Part shown: piece by piece, positions 35,463 through 45,076 of the stretch
Layout: each line of letters starts with the position of its first letter
How positions within the stretch are numbered: the stretch's first letter is position 1
Source of the DNA: Holdemanella hominis
GTDB lineage: Bacteria > Bacillota_I > Bacilli_A > Erysipelotrichales > Erysipelotrichaceae
Direction of reading: 5' to 3'
Assembly (NCBI RefSeq): GCF_014306155.1
Contig: NZ_JACRWH010000005.1
Location: 13,175 to 77,174, forward strand
DNA length: 64,000 nucleotides
Made by a program: the position numbers and the translations under genes
Notes under the pieces: generated by a model
The model's database searches: none
What the model saw: only the letters and a program-made list of their open reading frames with translations
What the model was told of the DNA's origin: nothing

Positions 35463-36312
35463 AAAGTACCTCGATCCAGTATGAACAAGACCACACTTCA
35501 TTTGGTTTTAAAACCATAGTTCCTTCTCTATGATAGAAATCTGGTGTTTCTTTTTCGAAATCCCCATGGGAATACCAAGGTTCAATGCATAAGAAATCCG
35601 ATGCACTATCATGAGTCCATAAAGCCAAATATGGATATCCCTCAATCGATACGCGAACCACTTCTTCATCTCCATGTTTTAAAGTTACATAATTTGATTT
35701 TAAATCCTTATAAATAATCGTCGCATACTTCTTTACATCTTCTCTAGATAATTTCCATTCTTTAAATGCAACATCCTGATACTCTACATTCTTTTTGTAG
35801 CTAGGATCAAACAACAATTGTTTCGTATTTTCTTCTTTTTCAAATACCAAAGTATACGTAGAAAACTCATCATCCAATTTAAAGGCAGGATGCAAACCAA
35901 ACCCAAAAGGCATGTCCTTAGAGTCATTATTTTTTACATGATACTGAATTAAAACTTTATTTCCATCCAATTTATATCCAATCTCAAAATGGAAATTAAA
36001 AGGATATTGAGCTAACGTATCCTCATTCGCATCTAAGCTAAATACAAGTTCATCTTCTTGACTTTCACCCTTTAAAGTCGCATAACGAATCAATCCATGA
36101 TTTTTCATCGCATATTTTTTACCATCAATCTCATAATCCTTTGTATATGTATTTCCTACCATTGGAAATAAAGAAGGATTTCTACCAGACCACCCCTGAT
36201 CTCCTTGATATAAAGTTTCATGATCTGTACTCTTCTTTACTAAGTGCAGCATTTCGCCACCCTTTCCAGCACACTCTAATTTCAATACATCATTCTCTAA
36301 AATATAAGCCAT
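35461..36312 (-). CDS. Aldose 1-epimerase family protein (LacX/GalM-like)
   Basis: 283-residue beta-sandwich mutarotase-type protein. Seen: SLFPMVGNTY, KNHGLIRYA, the FGFGLHPAFKL block with the conserved His, and CIEPWYSHGDF near the C-terminus. The pattern is closer to LacX/YeaD-like proteins than classical GalM. Probably interconverts sugar anomers. Placed upstream of agaS but has its own terminator. Confidence 0.85.
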   Translation of the reverse strand: MAYILENDVLKLECAGKGGEMLHLVKKSTDHETLYQGDQGWSGRNPSLFPMVGNTYTKDYEIDGKKYAMKNHGLIRYATLKGESQEDELVFSLDANEDTLAQYPFNFHFEIGYKLDGNKVLIQYHVKNNDSKDMPFGFGLHPAFKLDDEFSTYTLVFEKEENTKQLLFDPSYKKNVEYQDVAFKEWKLSREDVKKYATIIYKDLKSNYVTLKHGDEEVVRVSIEGYPYLALWTHDSASDFLCIEPWYSHGDFEKETPDFYHREGTMVLKPNEVWSCSYWIEVL

Positions 36313-36335
36313 CTTATTCTCCTCCTATTCAGCTT

Positions 36336-37094
36336 TTATTTTCCCATTAAGAAATTGTAGATACCATCCTCATCCACTCTTCCAATTACAACATCACTAA
36401 CTTCTTTTAATGCATCACATGCATTGCCCATCGCAACACCCACGTCGGCAAGCTTCAACATATCAATGTCATTGGTTCCATCCCCAAAACAATACGTTGT
36501 TTCAAATGCATGAGCAACCATGATTTTTTTCACAGCCGTTGCCTTATCTACTTGATTCGCACGCAATTCAAAACAATCCGGATATTCAACATACCCTAAA
36601 TCCTTGATCAAAGGTCTTAACGCCTCTTTTGTTTCTCCTTGGCAAAAAAGTAAAACGTTCAACACTTCATCCTCTTTATAAGGTTTATAAACTGGACTGT
36701 TCAGATACAATTCAAAGTATATATTATGCGCAAAACTAGAATATGGCATACCAAAATAATTTCCCCCTCTCGTACTATAACGATATTCCAAGTTTCGTTC
36801 CTTACAAAATTGATCTATACTTCTCATTTTTTCTTTTGGAATGCAATTCATTTCAAGAATCTCTTTTTGTTTATCCAAAATCAAAGCGCCACCATCACTG
36901 ATCATACAATCAAATTGAAATGAACGCATACAAGAAGGAAGATTCTTTAATTCAGATTGACAACGACTCGTTGATAAAGCTACAAAGTGTCCTTGGCTTT
37001 GTAGTTCATTTAACATTTTAAAAGTTTTCTCACTCACTTCATGGAACCTGTTATTATAAAGTGTTCCATCCATATCAAAAAAATAACCATTCAT
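36336..37094 (-). CDS. HAD-superfamily hydrolase (Cof/YkrA type)
   Basis: 252 residues. Motif I FFDMDGTLYNN, motif II ALSTSR, and the Cof motif CFGDGTNDIDMLKLADVGVAMGNA. C2-cap HAD phosphatases act on sugar phosphates or nucleotides; substrate unknown. Ribosome site is weak (GAGG about 15 bases upstream). Follows the start of the epimerase cluster with a 23-base gap and is probably co-transcribed with it. Confidence 0.88.
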   Translation of the reverse strand: MNGYFFDMDGTLYNNRFHEVSEKTFKMLNELQSQGHFVALSTSRCQSELKNLPSCMRSFQFDCMISDGGALILDKQKEILEMNCIPKEKMRSIDQFCKERNLEYRYSTRGGNYFGMPYSSFAHNIYFELYLNSPVYKPYKEDEVLNVLLFCQGETKEALRPLIKDLGYVEYPDCFELRANQVDKATAVKKIMVAHAFETTYCFGDGTNDIDMLKLADVGVAMGNACDALKEVSDVVIGRVDEDGIYNFLMGK

Positions 37095-37284
37095 ATCTTA
37101 ATAATAGCCTCTTTCTAATCTTTTTAAAAGAATTTTTGATTTTTAATAATAAATTCACATTGAACCTCTATAATTAGAAATGTGACTACAATCTCTTTTC
37201 TAGTAGTTTAAAACATATAACACTTCGCACAATGTGGTCACTAATGCCGCAATACACCTCCTTAAATGATTGTTGTGGCAAAAG

Positions 37285-37309
37285 AAAAACCTGGAAATCC
37301 AGGTTTTTC
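37285..37309. terminator. Terminator after patatin gene
   Basis: Palindromic AAAAACCTGG/CCAGGTTTTT, T-run on both strands; ends the minus-strand operon 37.3-42.1 kb. Confidence 0.85.
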
Positions 37310-38154
37310 TATTTAATGAATTCTTTAATCTGATCTATACACTTTAGAGTTTCATCATATCCTAATTGAAACCAAGGACCCAATTTTTCTGGATCTGTTG
37401 TATAACGAGTGACTCCAAGATCTTTATGAGGACGCAAAACCAATGCCTTACCCTCTTTTTCAAGTTCAGCAATCTTATCCCACTGTTCCTTATAGCGAAC
37501 ATGACGATTTCTTAAATCATCTGTAATTTGTTTATCCTTATAAACCAAGTTTGACAGCCACAATTGCCATTTGGGAGCCGGCTTACGAACATAGCCCTCT
37601 TCCTTTGTAGAAATCACTATATGCTTATCGTTTCCAGCGCGAAGACTTTGTTCAATGCTAATCATATCTACAAGACCAGCGTCCATCCACATTTCCCCAT
37701 TAAACTTATAAGGTTTAGCTAGAAGCAACAAAGCACAACTTGCCTTGATCAACGTTTCATCTTTATCAATATAACTTTTATTAAAATATTCTACCTTATG
37801 TGTTTTTAGATTATACAATCCTACTTCCATTTGCGTTTCACTATTTTGGAAAGCTTCTAAATCCAATGGAACTCTAGACTCAATAAAATCATACGTAGCT
37901 TCAATACCAAAGATCGAACCTTCTTTAAAGAATGGTCGCCATCCAACTACACCCTTTTGACAAGGTGCATCAACACCTGTAACCTCTAAACGATCTACCT
38001 GTTTTGAAACATAACTCAATAAAATTTCTGTACCCGCACTAATTCCTACACAATAAGGAAGAATAATGTCGTGTTCGAGTAAACATTTTAATACTCCTGC
38101 AGAATAAGCAGCCTTAGTACCTCCACCTTCTGCAACAATACCAACTCTACTCAC
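37309..38154 (-). CDS. Patatin-like phospholipase
   Basis: 281 residues. EGGGTKAAYSAGV is the oxyanion-hole Gly-rich motif, CVGISAGTEI holds the nucleophile Ser (GxSxG), and MDAGLVDM holds the catalytic Asp (DG/A-type dyad; here DAG). YjjU/RssA-like bacterial patatin acting on membrane lipids is likely. Overlaps the malic enzyme gene by 8 bases. Confidence 0.88.
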   Translation of the reverse strand: MSRVGIVAEGGGTKAAYSAGVLKCLLEHDIILPYCVGISAGTEILLSYVSKQVDRLEVTGVDAPCQKGVVGWRPFFKEGSIFGIEATYDFIESRVPLDLEAFQNSETQMEVGLYNLKTHKVEYFNKSYIDKDETLIKASCALLLLAKPYKFNGEMWMDAGLVDMISIEQSLRAGNDKHIVISTKEEGYVRKPAPKWQLWLSNLVYKDKQITDDLRNRHVRYKEQWDKIAELEKEGKALVLRPHKDLGVTRYTTDPEKLGPWFQLGYDETLKCIDQIKEFIK

Positions 38155-39310
38155 GCACTACACCACTTTCTTTTGCCGCATCTGCAACTGCTTGAGCCAC
38201 AACATCTGCAACTCTTGGATCTAAAGCGGAAACAATAATATGTTCACTATCCAACATATCTTCTGTAATCATTGAACTGATCGCATAAACAGCCGCTTCT
38301 TTCATCGCATCATTGATACAAGTTGCACCTGCTTTTAATGCACCTTTAAAGATACCTGGGAAAGCCAACACATTATTGATTTGGTTTGGATGATCACTAC
38401 GACCTGTACCCACAATATAGGCACCAGCTTCTTTTGCGTCTTCCGGCTCAATTTCAGGCACTGGATTCGCCATTGGGAATACAATTGCCTTTTCATTCAT
38501 AGACGCAATCATTTCTTTAGATACGATATGACCTGCACTAACACCAATAAATACATCTGCACCAACTAACGCATCCTTTAAAGAACCTGTTTTTCCTTCT
38601 TTATTTAACTTATCAATCAATCCTCTTTGACCACTTGTTAAATCCATATCAGCTGTTAAGATACCTTGCTTATCCACTAAAATAACATTACCCAAACCAA
38701 TCTTTAAAATCAAAGTCGCAATCGCAACACCAGCACTGCCCGCACCATTGATTACGATTGTTGAATTTTGTTTTTCAGCCAATTTCAAAGCATTTACCAA
38801 AGCAGCACAAACTACAATAGCTGTACCATGCTGATCATCATGGAAAACAGGAATATTCATTTTTTCCTGTAATCTTTTTTCAACTTCAAAACAACGAGGA
38901 GCCGCAATATCTTCTAAGTTAATTCCACCAAAGCTTGGCTCTAAGCTCGAAATAATCCGAACCAATTCATCTGTATCTTGTGTATTCAAGCATAATGGAA
39001 CGGCATCCACATTTCCTAGCGCCTTAAACAATACACATTTACCTTCCATTACCGGCATACCTGCTTCAGGACCAATATTTCCTAATCCCAAAACCGCACT
39101 ACCATCACTAATAACCGCAACAGTATGTGCTCTACCCGTATAGACATAACTGTTCTTTTTATCTTTTTCGATTTCTAAACAAGGTGCCGCAACACCCGGT
39201 GTGTAGGCAATCGATAAATCATCTCTATTTTCAATCTTCATTTTTGGAACAGTTTCTAATTTACCATTCCACTTAGCATGTAGCCTTAAAGCTTCTTTAG
39301 CGTAATCCAT
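38147..39310 (-). CDS. NAD-dependent malic enzyme
   Basis: Oxidative decarboxylation of malate to pyruvate. 387 residues, the short bacterial form. Features: LSIAYTPGVAAPCLEI with the catalytic Tyr, VFHDDQHGTAIVV (metal site), VINGAGSAGVAIATLIL (NAD loop) and FPMANPVPEI. GTAGGAGGTTGTC precedes the ATG. Confidence 0.94.
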   Translation of the reverse strand: MDYAKEALRLHAKWNGKLETVPKMKIENRDDLSIAYTPGVAAPCLEIEKDKKNSYVYTGRAHTVAVISDGSAVLGLGNIGPEAGMPVMEGKCVLFKALGNVDAVPLCLNTQDTDELVRIISSLEPSFGGINLEDIAAPRCFEVEKRLQEKMNIPVFHDDQHGTAIVVCAALVNALKLAEKQNSTIVINGAGSAGVAIATLILKIGLGNVILVDKQGILTADMDLTSGQRGLIDKLNKEGKTGSLKDALVGADVFIGVSAGHIVSKEMIASMNEKAIVFPMANPVPEIEPEDAKEAGAYIVGTGRSDHPNQINNVLAFPGIFKGALKAGATCINDAMKEAAVYAISSMITEDMLDSEHIIVSALDPRVADVVAQAVADAAKESGVVRE

Positions 39311-39319
39311 GACAACCTC

Positions 39320-40516
39320 CTACTCAACGATTTTTAATACGATTTCAACCATCTTTTCCATCTTTTGAATACTTGCGAATTCAAAACGACCATGATGATT
39401 AAATGAACCCGTACCTAAGTTTGGACAAATTAATCCTCTTGCCGTCAACATTGCACCATCAGTTCCACCACGAATTGGTGTACTAACTGGTGTTACATCA
39501 CATTGACGCAATGCATATTTTGCCTTATTCACACTACGCATATCCCCATGCATATATTGACGCATGTTTTCGTATTGATCACGAATCGATACATGAACAC
39601 GATTTCCGTATTTTTCATTCATCTTATCCGCAATTGCTTCCATCTTCTGTTTTTGTGCAATAAAACTTTGTTTACTGTGATTACGAAGAATGTAAGTTAA
39701 TTTTGCATCTTCACAAATTCCTTCCATATCCACTAAATGATAGAATCCTTGACGCCCCTGTGTATGTGAAGGTGTTTGTTTTTTTGGAAGACTCGAAGCA
39801 TATTCCATTGCTAATAAACTCGCATTGACCATACGATCCTTAGCATCTCCAGGATGAATGCTTGTACCATCAAATGTGACAATAGCTTGTGCTGCATTAA
39901 ATGTCTCATAATCAACCGAATCAATACGATCACCATCAATTGTGAACGCGTAATCCACGGTAAACTTATCTAACTCAAAGTTTTCGACACCACGACCTAC
40001 TTCTTCATCTGGAGTAAAGGCAACCGCAATAAATCCATGTTCTTTTTCTGATCGAATCAACTGTTCCATAGCCTCTAAAATAATCGCAATTCCTGCTTTA
40101 TCATCTGCACCAAGTAATGTCGTCCCATCTGTAACAATCAAATCATCTCCAATGCAGTTTGCCAAAGCTGGAAATTCTTCTTTAGACATGGAATACTCTT
40201 CATTTAATTGAATTGTATTTCCATCATATTTTGAAATTACACGACACTTTACATTCGCCCCCGTAATTTCAGTTGCCGTATCCATATGTGCAATAAACCC
40301 AATACGATCCATCTTCTTATCTGTATTCGCATTTAGGTATGCATACACAATACCTGTATCGGTTAATTCAACAGAATCAAAGCCTAATTTTTCACATTCA
40401 GCCTTTAGTTCACGAGCTAAAATCAATTGTTTTTCAGTGCTAGGTGCACTTGTGCTTTCTTCACTTGACTGTGTGTCAAATGATGCATAATGCATTAATC
40501 TTTTTTCTACTGCCAT
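39320..40516 (-). CDS. pepT: Peptidase T (tripeptide aminopeptidase)
   Basis: M20B zinc peptidase that releases the N-terminal residue of tripeptides. 398 residues. Metal and catalytic residues: GFIAHMDTA, LLGADDKAGIA, FTPDEEVGRGVENF, FTIDGD and the C-terminal LGTGSFNHHGRFEF. Ribosome site AAAGGGGGA. Co-directional with the malic enzyme gene and pyrophosphatase, gaps about 10-14 bases. Confidence 0.94.
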   Translation of the reverse strand: MAVEKRLMHYASFDTQSSEESTSAPSTEKQLILARELKAECEKLGFDSVELTDTGIVYAYLNANTDKKMDRIGFIAHMDTATEITGANVKCRVISKYDGNTIQLNEEYSMSKEEFPALANCIGDDLIVTDGTTLLGADDKAGIAIILEAMEQLIRSEKEHGFIAVAFTPDEEVGRGVENFELDKFTVDYAFTIDGDRIDSVDYETFNAAQAIVTFDGTSIHPGDAKDRMVNASLLAMEYASSLPKKQTPSHTQGRQGFYHLVDMEGICEDAKLTYILRNHSKQSFIAQKQKMEAIADKMNEKYGNRVHVSIRDQYENMRQYMHGDMRSVNKAKYALRQCDVTPVSTPIRGGTDGAMLTARGLICPNLGTGSFNHHGRFEFASIQKMEKMVEIVLKIVE

Positions 40517-40529
40517 ATTAAATCCCCCT

Positions 40530-42128
40530 TTATGCCAGTTCTTGTGCTAAACGAGGCACAATTTGTTTTTTACGAGAAACAAATCCTTGATCCTTGAATT
40601 CTTCTACAACATCACGAACAAAATGCGATAACTTACCTACATATAAGAAACGTGAACCACGACCTTCGACATTAGTGATAACCATCAACATCAAGTCATA
40701 TTCATGTATCGTGTTTTGTTCATCCATGTACTTCAAGAAATCCTCTTTAATTTCATCCACAATACTCAAATCAAACGTAAAAACCTGACTTACCGCAATA
40801 TGATATCCACTCAACATATATTCTTTAACATCATTGTAAAGAATATTCTTGAATTCTTTTCCACGAATCGTAGCCGTATTTTCGAATAATTCTTTAGCCA
40901 TCGCATCAAAATCAATATCATATTCACTTGATAAACGCTTTGCCAAATTACAATCAATTGTCGTACATGTTGGTGAATTAAAATTCATTGTATCACTAAT
41001 CATGCCATACGCAATCAATTTTGCGATGATCTCAGGCATTTTAACACCATATTCTGCATACATCAATCCAACAATCGTACAAGAACTACCTACTATCATA
41101 TTTCTAAATACAATTGGACGATCTGTTTCAATATCACCAATACGATGGTGATCCACAATCTCTACAATATTCGCCGTTTCAATATCGCTGATACTCTGTT
41201 TCTTTTCATTATGATCCACAAGAATAAACTGTTTCTTTTCAGCCTTCAATAAGTTATATCGAGCGACAGACCCCAATATTTTTTTCTGGAACACAACAGG
41301 ATAAGATGAGTGACGCGTCTTCAACATTTCACGTTCCACATCCTCTACATATTCACTTTTATTAAAGCGAATCACTTTATTAGCCGGAGTCATAATCAAT
41401 TCAACCGGAATCGAACGATAAATCATTTGAATGATTTTCATAATATTATAAGGCGTACTAATTAAAGTAACTCCCATTTGTTTTGCCATTTCAATAATAT
41501 AGCTATTTGGAACAAAATTTTCTGCCACGACAATAACAGCACAACCCTTTGCCATACTCTTGATCATACTATCTTCATGATCATTTAAAACCATGATGGC
41601 ACCTTTTAGATCTCTATCCATCAAGCGTTTGTCCGCAATACGAACAAATCCACTTCTTTCAAGATTTCCCTTTAAAATAAAAGACCCCTTTACACTGGCA
41701 ACTAAATTTTCTAATGGTGTTTCTTTTAATAATTCACTCGTAATATTTAAATCCTGCATCTGAATCTTAGAAACATCACCTAAAGTAACCATACCCTTAT
41801 ATTCATTTTTATCATCAACAACATACAAAGTCTTTACATGATTTTCTAAGCATAAATCCCATGCACGACGAATCGTTTGCCCTTCTTCAATTGTCACCGC
41901 ATCATCAATTTCAATTTCTTCCAACGTTGAACGTGCAGTCGTTAATAAAACTGGCATATTTACATGTAATTTATCTAATATAAATTTAGTTTCTGGATTC
42001 AAAGTCCCCAAACGAGCAGCTACCGCATTGATTCCAGTCTGTCTTTTTAATTCTGCAAGAGCTAAAGCAGCACAAATTGAATCTGTATCAGGGTTTTTGT
42101 GTCCAATTACATAAATTGGTAAACTCAT
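40530..42128 (-). CDS. ppaC: Manganese-dependent inorganic pyrophosphatase with CBS-DRTGG insert
   Basis: Family II pyrophosphatase of 532 residues. The DHH core starts VIGHKNPDTDSICAAL and continues with VDHNEKKQSI, IVEIVDHHRIGD and the C-terminal DHHA2 domain with SRKKQIVPRL. Between about residues 70 and 300 it carries two CBS domains separated by a DRTGG domain. In this class, AMP/ADP inhibit and ATP or Ap4A activate, linking PPi hydrolysis to energy state (family knowledge). Confidence 0.93.
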   Translation of the reverse strand: MSLPIYVIGHKNPDTDSICAALALAELKRQTGINAVAARLGTLNPETKFILDKLHVNMPVLLTTARSTLEEIEIDDAVTIEEGQTIRRAWDLCLENHVKTLYVVDDKNEYKGMVTLGDVSKIQMQDLNITSELLKETPLENLVASVKGSFILKGNLERSGFVRIADKRLMDRDLKGAIMVLNDHEDSMIKSMAKGCAVIVVAENFVPNSYIIEMAKQMGVTLISTPYNIMKIIQMIYRSIPVELIMTPANKVIRFNKSEYVEDVEREMLKTRHSSYPVVFQKKILGSVARYNLLKAEKKQFILVDHNEKKQSISDIETANIVEIVDHHRIGDIETDRPIVFRNMIVGSSCTIVGLMYAEYGVKMPEIIAKLIAYGMISDTMNFNSPTCTTIDCNLAKRLSSEYDIDFDAMAKELFENTATIRGKEFKNILYNDVKEYMLSGYHIAVSQVFTFDLSIVDEIKEDFLKYMDEQNTIHEYDLMLMVITNVEGRGSRFLYVGKLSHFVRDVVEEFKDQGFVSRKKQIVPRLAQELA

Positions 42129-42176
42129 CGAATTCTCCTCTCAATTATCTTAATTTTGTATTTAATATTATAACAT

Positions 42177-42207
42177 GAAAAAAAAGAAGATTCATTATCG
42201 AATCTTC
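42177..42207 (-). terminator. Terminator of HU gene
   Basis: GAAGATTC/GAATCTTC perfect stem right after the stop, followed by nine T on the minus strand. Confidence 0.9.
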
Positions 42208-42492
42208 TTACTTAACAGCGTCTTTCAAAGCTTTGCTAGCTTTAAATTTTACAGATTTGCTTGCAGCAATTTCAATTTTTTCCTTAGTAGCTGGATTGAT
42301 ACCAGTACGAGCTGCTCTTTCACTAATTGAGAATTTACCAAATCCGAATACATCTACAGTACCATTATCTTTTAAAGTATCCGCTACTGTATCGAATACG
42401 AATTGAACATAAGCTGTTGCGTCTTTTTTTGAACAACCGAATTCTTCAGCCAATTTTTCAGCTAAATCTTTTTTATTAATAACATTAGACAT
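42208..42492 (-). CDS. hup: DNA-binding protein HU
   Basis: 94 residues, a full-length HU/IHF-family nucleoid protein. VNKKDLAEKLAEEFG-type start, FGFGKFSISERAARTGINP in the beta arm (with Asn-Pro at the intercalating tip), ending in Lys-rich FKASKALKDAVK. Monocistronic with GGAGG upstream. Confidence 0.96.
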   Translation of the reverse strand: MSNVINKKDLAEKLAEEFGCSKKDATAYVQFVFDTVADTLKDNGTVDVFGFGKFSISERAARTGINPATKEKIEIAASKSVKFKASKALKDAVK

Positions 42493-42542
42493 TTACATGT
42501 TCCTCCTCTAATTATTACCACGCTATTTTATCATTTATATAA

Positions 42543-43091
42543 CTAGAGTGCAACGTCTTTCATTATTGATTCCACCACATATTTTGGTAAGCCTACCACA
42601 TTGGTATAATCACCTTCAATATGATCCACAAAATCACATTCCTGTATACCATAAGAGCCTGCTTTATCCATACATTTCCCACTATTTACATACGAAATAA
42701 TATCTTGTTCTGTAAGTTTCTTAAAATAAACATCTGTCGTTTCGACATGTAAAAAAGTTTGTTTTTTATAGATTACACAAACACCCGTTTTTACTTGATG
42801 CCTACGATTTGATAATGCGTTCAACGTCTTTATCGCATCCTCTTTTGATTTTGGCTTACCCAATATTTTTTGATTCAAACATACAATCGTATCTGCCGAT
42901 ATAATAATCGAGTCTGAATAGAATTCTCTTACTTCTTTTGCCTTAGATTCAGCAACCTTTTTTAAAGCCTCATCCAAACCTAAACTTAAATCAAACACTT
43001 CATCCTTTTTGGCTGGACAAACAATAAAATCGTAGCCCAAGTCTTTTAATATCTCTTTTCTTCGCGGAGATTTAGACGCAAGTACAATCAT
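42543..43091 (-). CDS. maf: Maf-family nucleotide pyrophosphatase
   Basis: 182 residues. LASKSPRRKEIL at the N-terminus, ISADTIVCLN and the conserved AGSYGIQE. Maf/YhdE proteins hydrolyse dTTP/UTP and modified pyrimidines. Overlaps the Lit-like gene by 4 bases; last gene of the thrC-thrB-ACT-lit-maf run. Confidence 0.93.
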   Translation of the reverse strand: MIVLASKSPRRKEILKDLGYDFIVCPAKKDEVFDLSLGLDEALKKVAESKAKEVREFYSDSIIISADTIVCLNQKILGKPKSKEDAIKTLNALSNRRHQVKTGVCVIYKKQTFLHVETTDVYFKKLTEQDIISYVNSGKCMDKAGSYGIQECDFVDHIEGDYTNVVGLPKYVVESIMKDVAL

Positions 43092-43777
43092 CTTTCAAAA
43101 CCTATCGGTGCCTTTTTCACCATATAATAAATAGCCAATCCACTTGCCAGAGCAACAAAACAAATCACTTTGATTACACAAGCAAGTACTAGCTTATAAA
43201 AAATTGTTTCTGGAAGCATACAAATCATGAAATCCGTATTGGGGTCTAACAGCCACAATTGATTCGTAAAGAAAATCGTATGAAACCATGTCCAGAAACT
43301 TGTAAAATCTGTAAAGATCCAAAACCCAAAGAACACAAGCATTACTATGAATGTAAACATGGCCGTTAAAAAACCTTTACTCAAATACGCAAACATCAAT
43401 TCTTTTTCATTCCAGTAAAAATATAAAATAATCAACACTAGAATAATAAGCGCTGTTTTAGCAAACCTTAAAGCATTCTGATACAACGCCTTTACATCCA
43501 CCATATGACTCGTTTCTTTTTCATTAAAAGTTTCTTGAGATACACCATACCACGTGATATGTCCCTTGATATCATCACGCTTGTCATCTAAATAATCCAA
43601 CAATAAACGAATACTTTGATTCAAATCTTTCTTAGAAACACCAATATCACTAGCCAAATCCATCTCTTCATATTCAGGAATATAAAAATCTGGATTTAAT
43701 GCTGTACTCTTGATACTAAACACAACACAAACAATGATAAAGCACCAGCCAAATATAAAACTTAAAACACGTCTCAT
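43088..43777 (-). CDS. Lit-like membrane protein (TIGR01906/DUF1461)
   Basis: 229 residues with about five hydrophobic segments: N-terminal (about 5-25), then about 105-125, 130-155, 165-185 and 200-220. The extracytoplasmic loop before TM2 has the hallmark FNEKETSHMVDVK. Members of this family include Lit, the lipoprotein intramolecular transacylase that makes lyso-form lipoproteins in some Bacillota. I assign the family with good confidence; the Lit activity is inferred. Confidence 0.8.
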   Translation of the reverse strand: MRRVLSFIFGWCFIIVCVVFSIKSTALNPDFYIPEYEEMDLASDIGVSKKDLNQSIRLLLDYLDDKRDDIKGHITWYGVSQETFNEKETSHMVDVKALYQNALRFAKTALIILVLIILYFYWNEKELMFAYLSKGFLTAMFTFIVMLVFFGFWIFTDFTSFWTWFHTIFFTNQLWLLDPNTDFMICMLPETIFYKLVLACVIKVICFVALASGLAIYYMVKKAPIGFER

Positions 43778-44211
43778 TATTCTACAGCTACCAAATCAGC
43801 CTTTTCTACCATTGGCATAGCCTCAATCAAACTGACTAAAGACTGAATACCGATTTCTAAATCACTAATATCTAAAGTAAGTGCTACGTTGGCAATTCCA
43901 TTAATAGGAATCGTTTGGTTAATAGCTAAAACATTAACTTGTTTTACAGATACTAAAGATAAAACTTTAGAAAGTGTGCCCTTTTCATTTCTTAAAATCA
44001 TCGAAATAATTGCCTTACGATTCGATTGTTCTGCATTAAATGAAAAAACGGCATCCTTATATTTATAATATGTGCCCCGCGAAATACCAACCATTTTAAC
44101 AGCTTCACTAATTCTTTTTGCCTTGCCCGACTGTAATAAAATACGTGCCTGCATAACTTGTTCTAAAACATCCGGTAAAATATCGCCGCTCACAACATAA
44201 TATTTACTCAT
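43777..44211 (-). CDS. ACT-domain protein (PheB/UPF0735 type)
   Basis: 144 residues. An N-terminal helix-turn-helix-like segment (KRISEAVKMVGISRGTYYKYK) followed by an ACT domain (about 70-144) with AIISMILRNEKGTLSKVL. Amino-acid-binding ACT protein of unknown role. It overlaps thrB by 8 bases, so it is likely tied to threonine metabolism, perhaps as a sensor (inference). Confidence 0.87.
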   Translation of the reverse strand: MSKYYVVSGDILPDVLEQVMQARILLQSGKAKRISEAVKMVGISRGTYYKYKDAVFSFNAEQSNRKAIISMILRNEKGTLSKVLSLVSVKQVNVLAINQTIPINGIANVALTLDISDLEIGIQSLVSLIEAMPMVEKADLVAVE

Positions 44212-45076
44212 ATTTTATAAACGCCCCCTCTTTGGCTATAGTTAAAAATCTATAATCCAATTCACTAAAACAAGATTCTAAAATCTTGGATAATTCAACC
44301 AAATGAGATTCTTCTAACGAAACAACCATAATAGTTGAACCACTTCCTGAAATCCACATTGGAAGTTGTTTTGAATCACAATACTTCTTTATCCTATCAT
44401 ATTCCTTAATAAATTGCCTACGATATGGTTCATGCAACAAATCCCTACAAGAACTTGCAAGTAAAGACTCATCCCCCTGTTGCAAAGCCTGAATAAAGAC
44501 GAGTGCATGCGATACTTGTGAAACACAATCTTTAAATGCCATACCAGTCGGCAAAACCTTTCTTGACTGAGAAGTTTTTACTTCATAACGAGGTACAATG
44601 GCCAAACAGTGATAGTTTGCACATGGAACAAGACTCATTTTCACATCTTCTCTTTCCATAAAACAAGCTGTAGCCTGACCAAAAATAGCTGGTGCTACAT
44701 TATCAGGATGTCCCTCTATACTTGTGGCAATCTTTAAGATTTCCATCTTGTCCATACCCTTTTTAAACCATGCATCACAAGCTAAGATTCCCGCAACAAC
44801 ACACGTTGAACTTGAACCCAAGCCACGGGCAAAAGGCACATCTGTATCTATCGTTAGTTTAAAAGTCGGATATCCCAAATGTAAATAGTCACAAGTTGTA
44901 TAAAAGGCTTGCACGACTAAATTGTTTTGTCCTTTAAATTCACCCGGACAACCTTCTACAATCAACGTATCACTTTCTTCAAAAGTAAAGTGAGCCCACC
45001 AGTCTACAGCCATACCAAGACAATCAAATCCCACGCAACAATTTGCGCTTGTTGCTGGGACACACACACTAATCAT
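44204..45076 (-). CDS. thrB: Homoserine kinase
   Basis: GHMP kinase of about 290 residues that phosphorylates homoserine. Seen: VPATSANCCVGFDCLGMA (N-terminal GHMP motif), the ATP loop VPFARGLGSSSTCVVAG, GHPDNVAPAIFG and the late WISGSGSTIMV. I choose the ATG at 45076 (AAGAGG upstream); it overlaps the thrC end by 8 bases. Confidence 0.95.
   Translation of the reverse strand: MISVCVPATSANCCVGFDCLGMAVDWWAHFTFEESDTLIVEGCPGEFKGQNNLVVQAFYTTCDYLHLGYPTFKLTIDTDVPFARGLGSSSTCVVAGILACDAWFKKGMDKMEILKIATSIEGHPDNVAPAIFGQATACFMEREDVKMSLVPCANYHCLAIVPRYEVKTSQSRKVLPTGMAFKDCVSQVSHALVFIQALQQGDESLLASSCRDLLHEPYRRQFIKEYDRIKKYCDSKQLPMWISGSGSTIMVVSLEESHLVELSKILESCFSELDYRFLTIAKEGAFIKYE

Noticed and set aside
36141..36350. 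Plus-strand ORF of 69 codons across the epimerase start
   Set aside because: It lies antisense to the well-supported epimerase gene, with no ribosome site.
37195..37262. Possible 17-codon hydrophobic peptide on the minus strand behind AAGGAGGTG
   Set aside because: It would need an ATT start only three bases after GGAGG; no usable start codon is in place.
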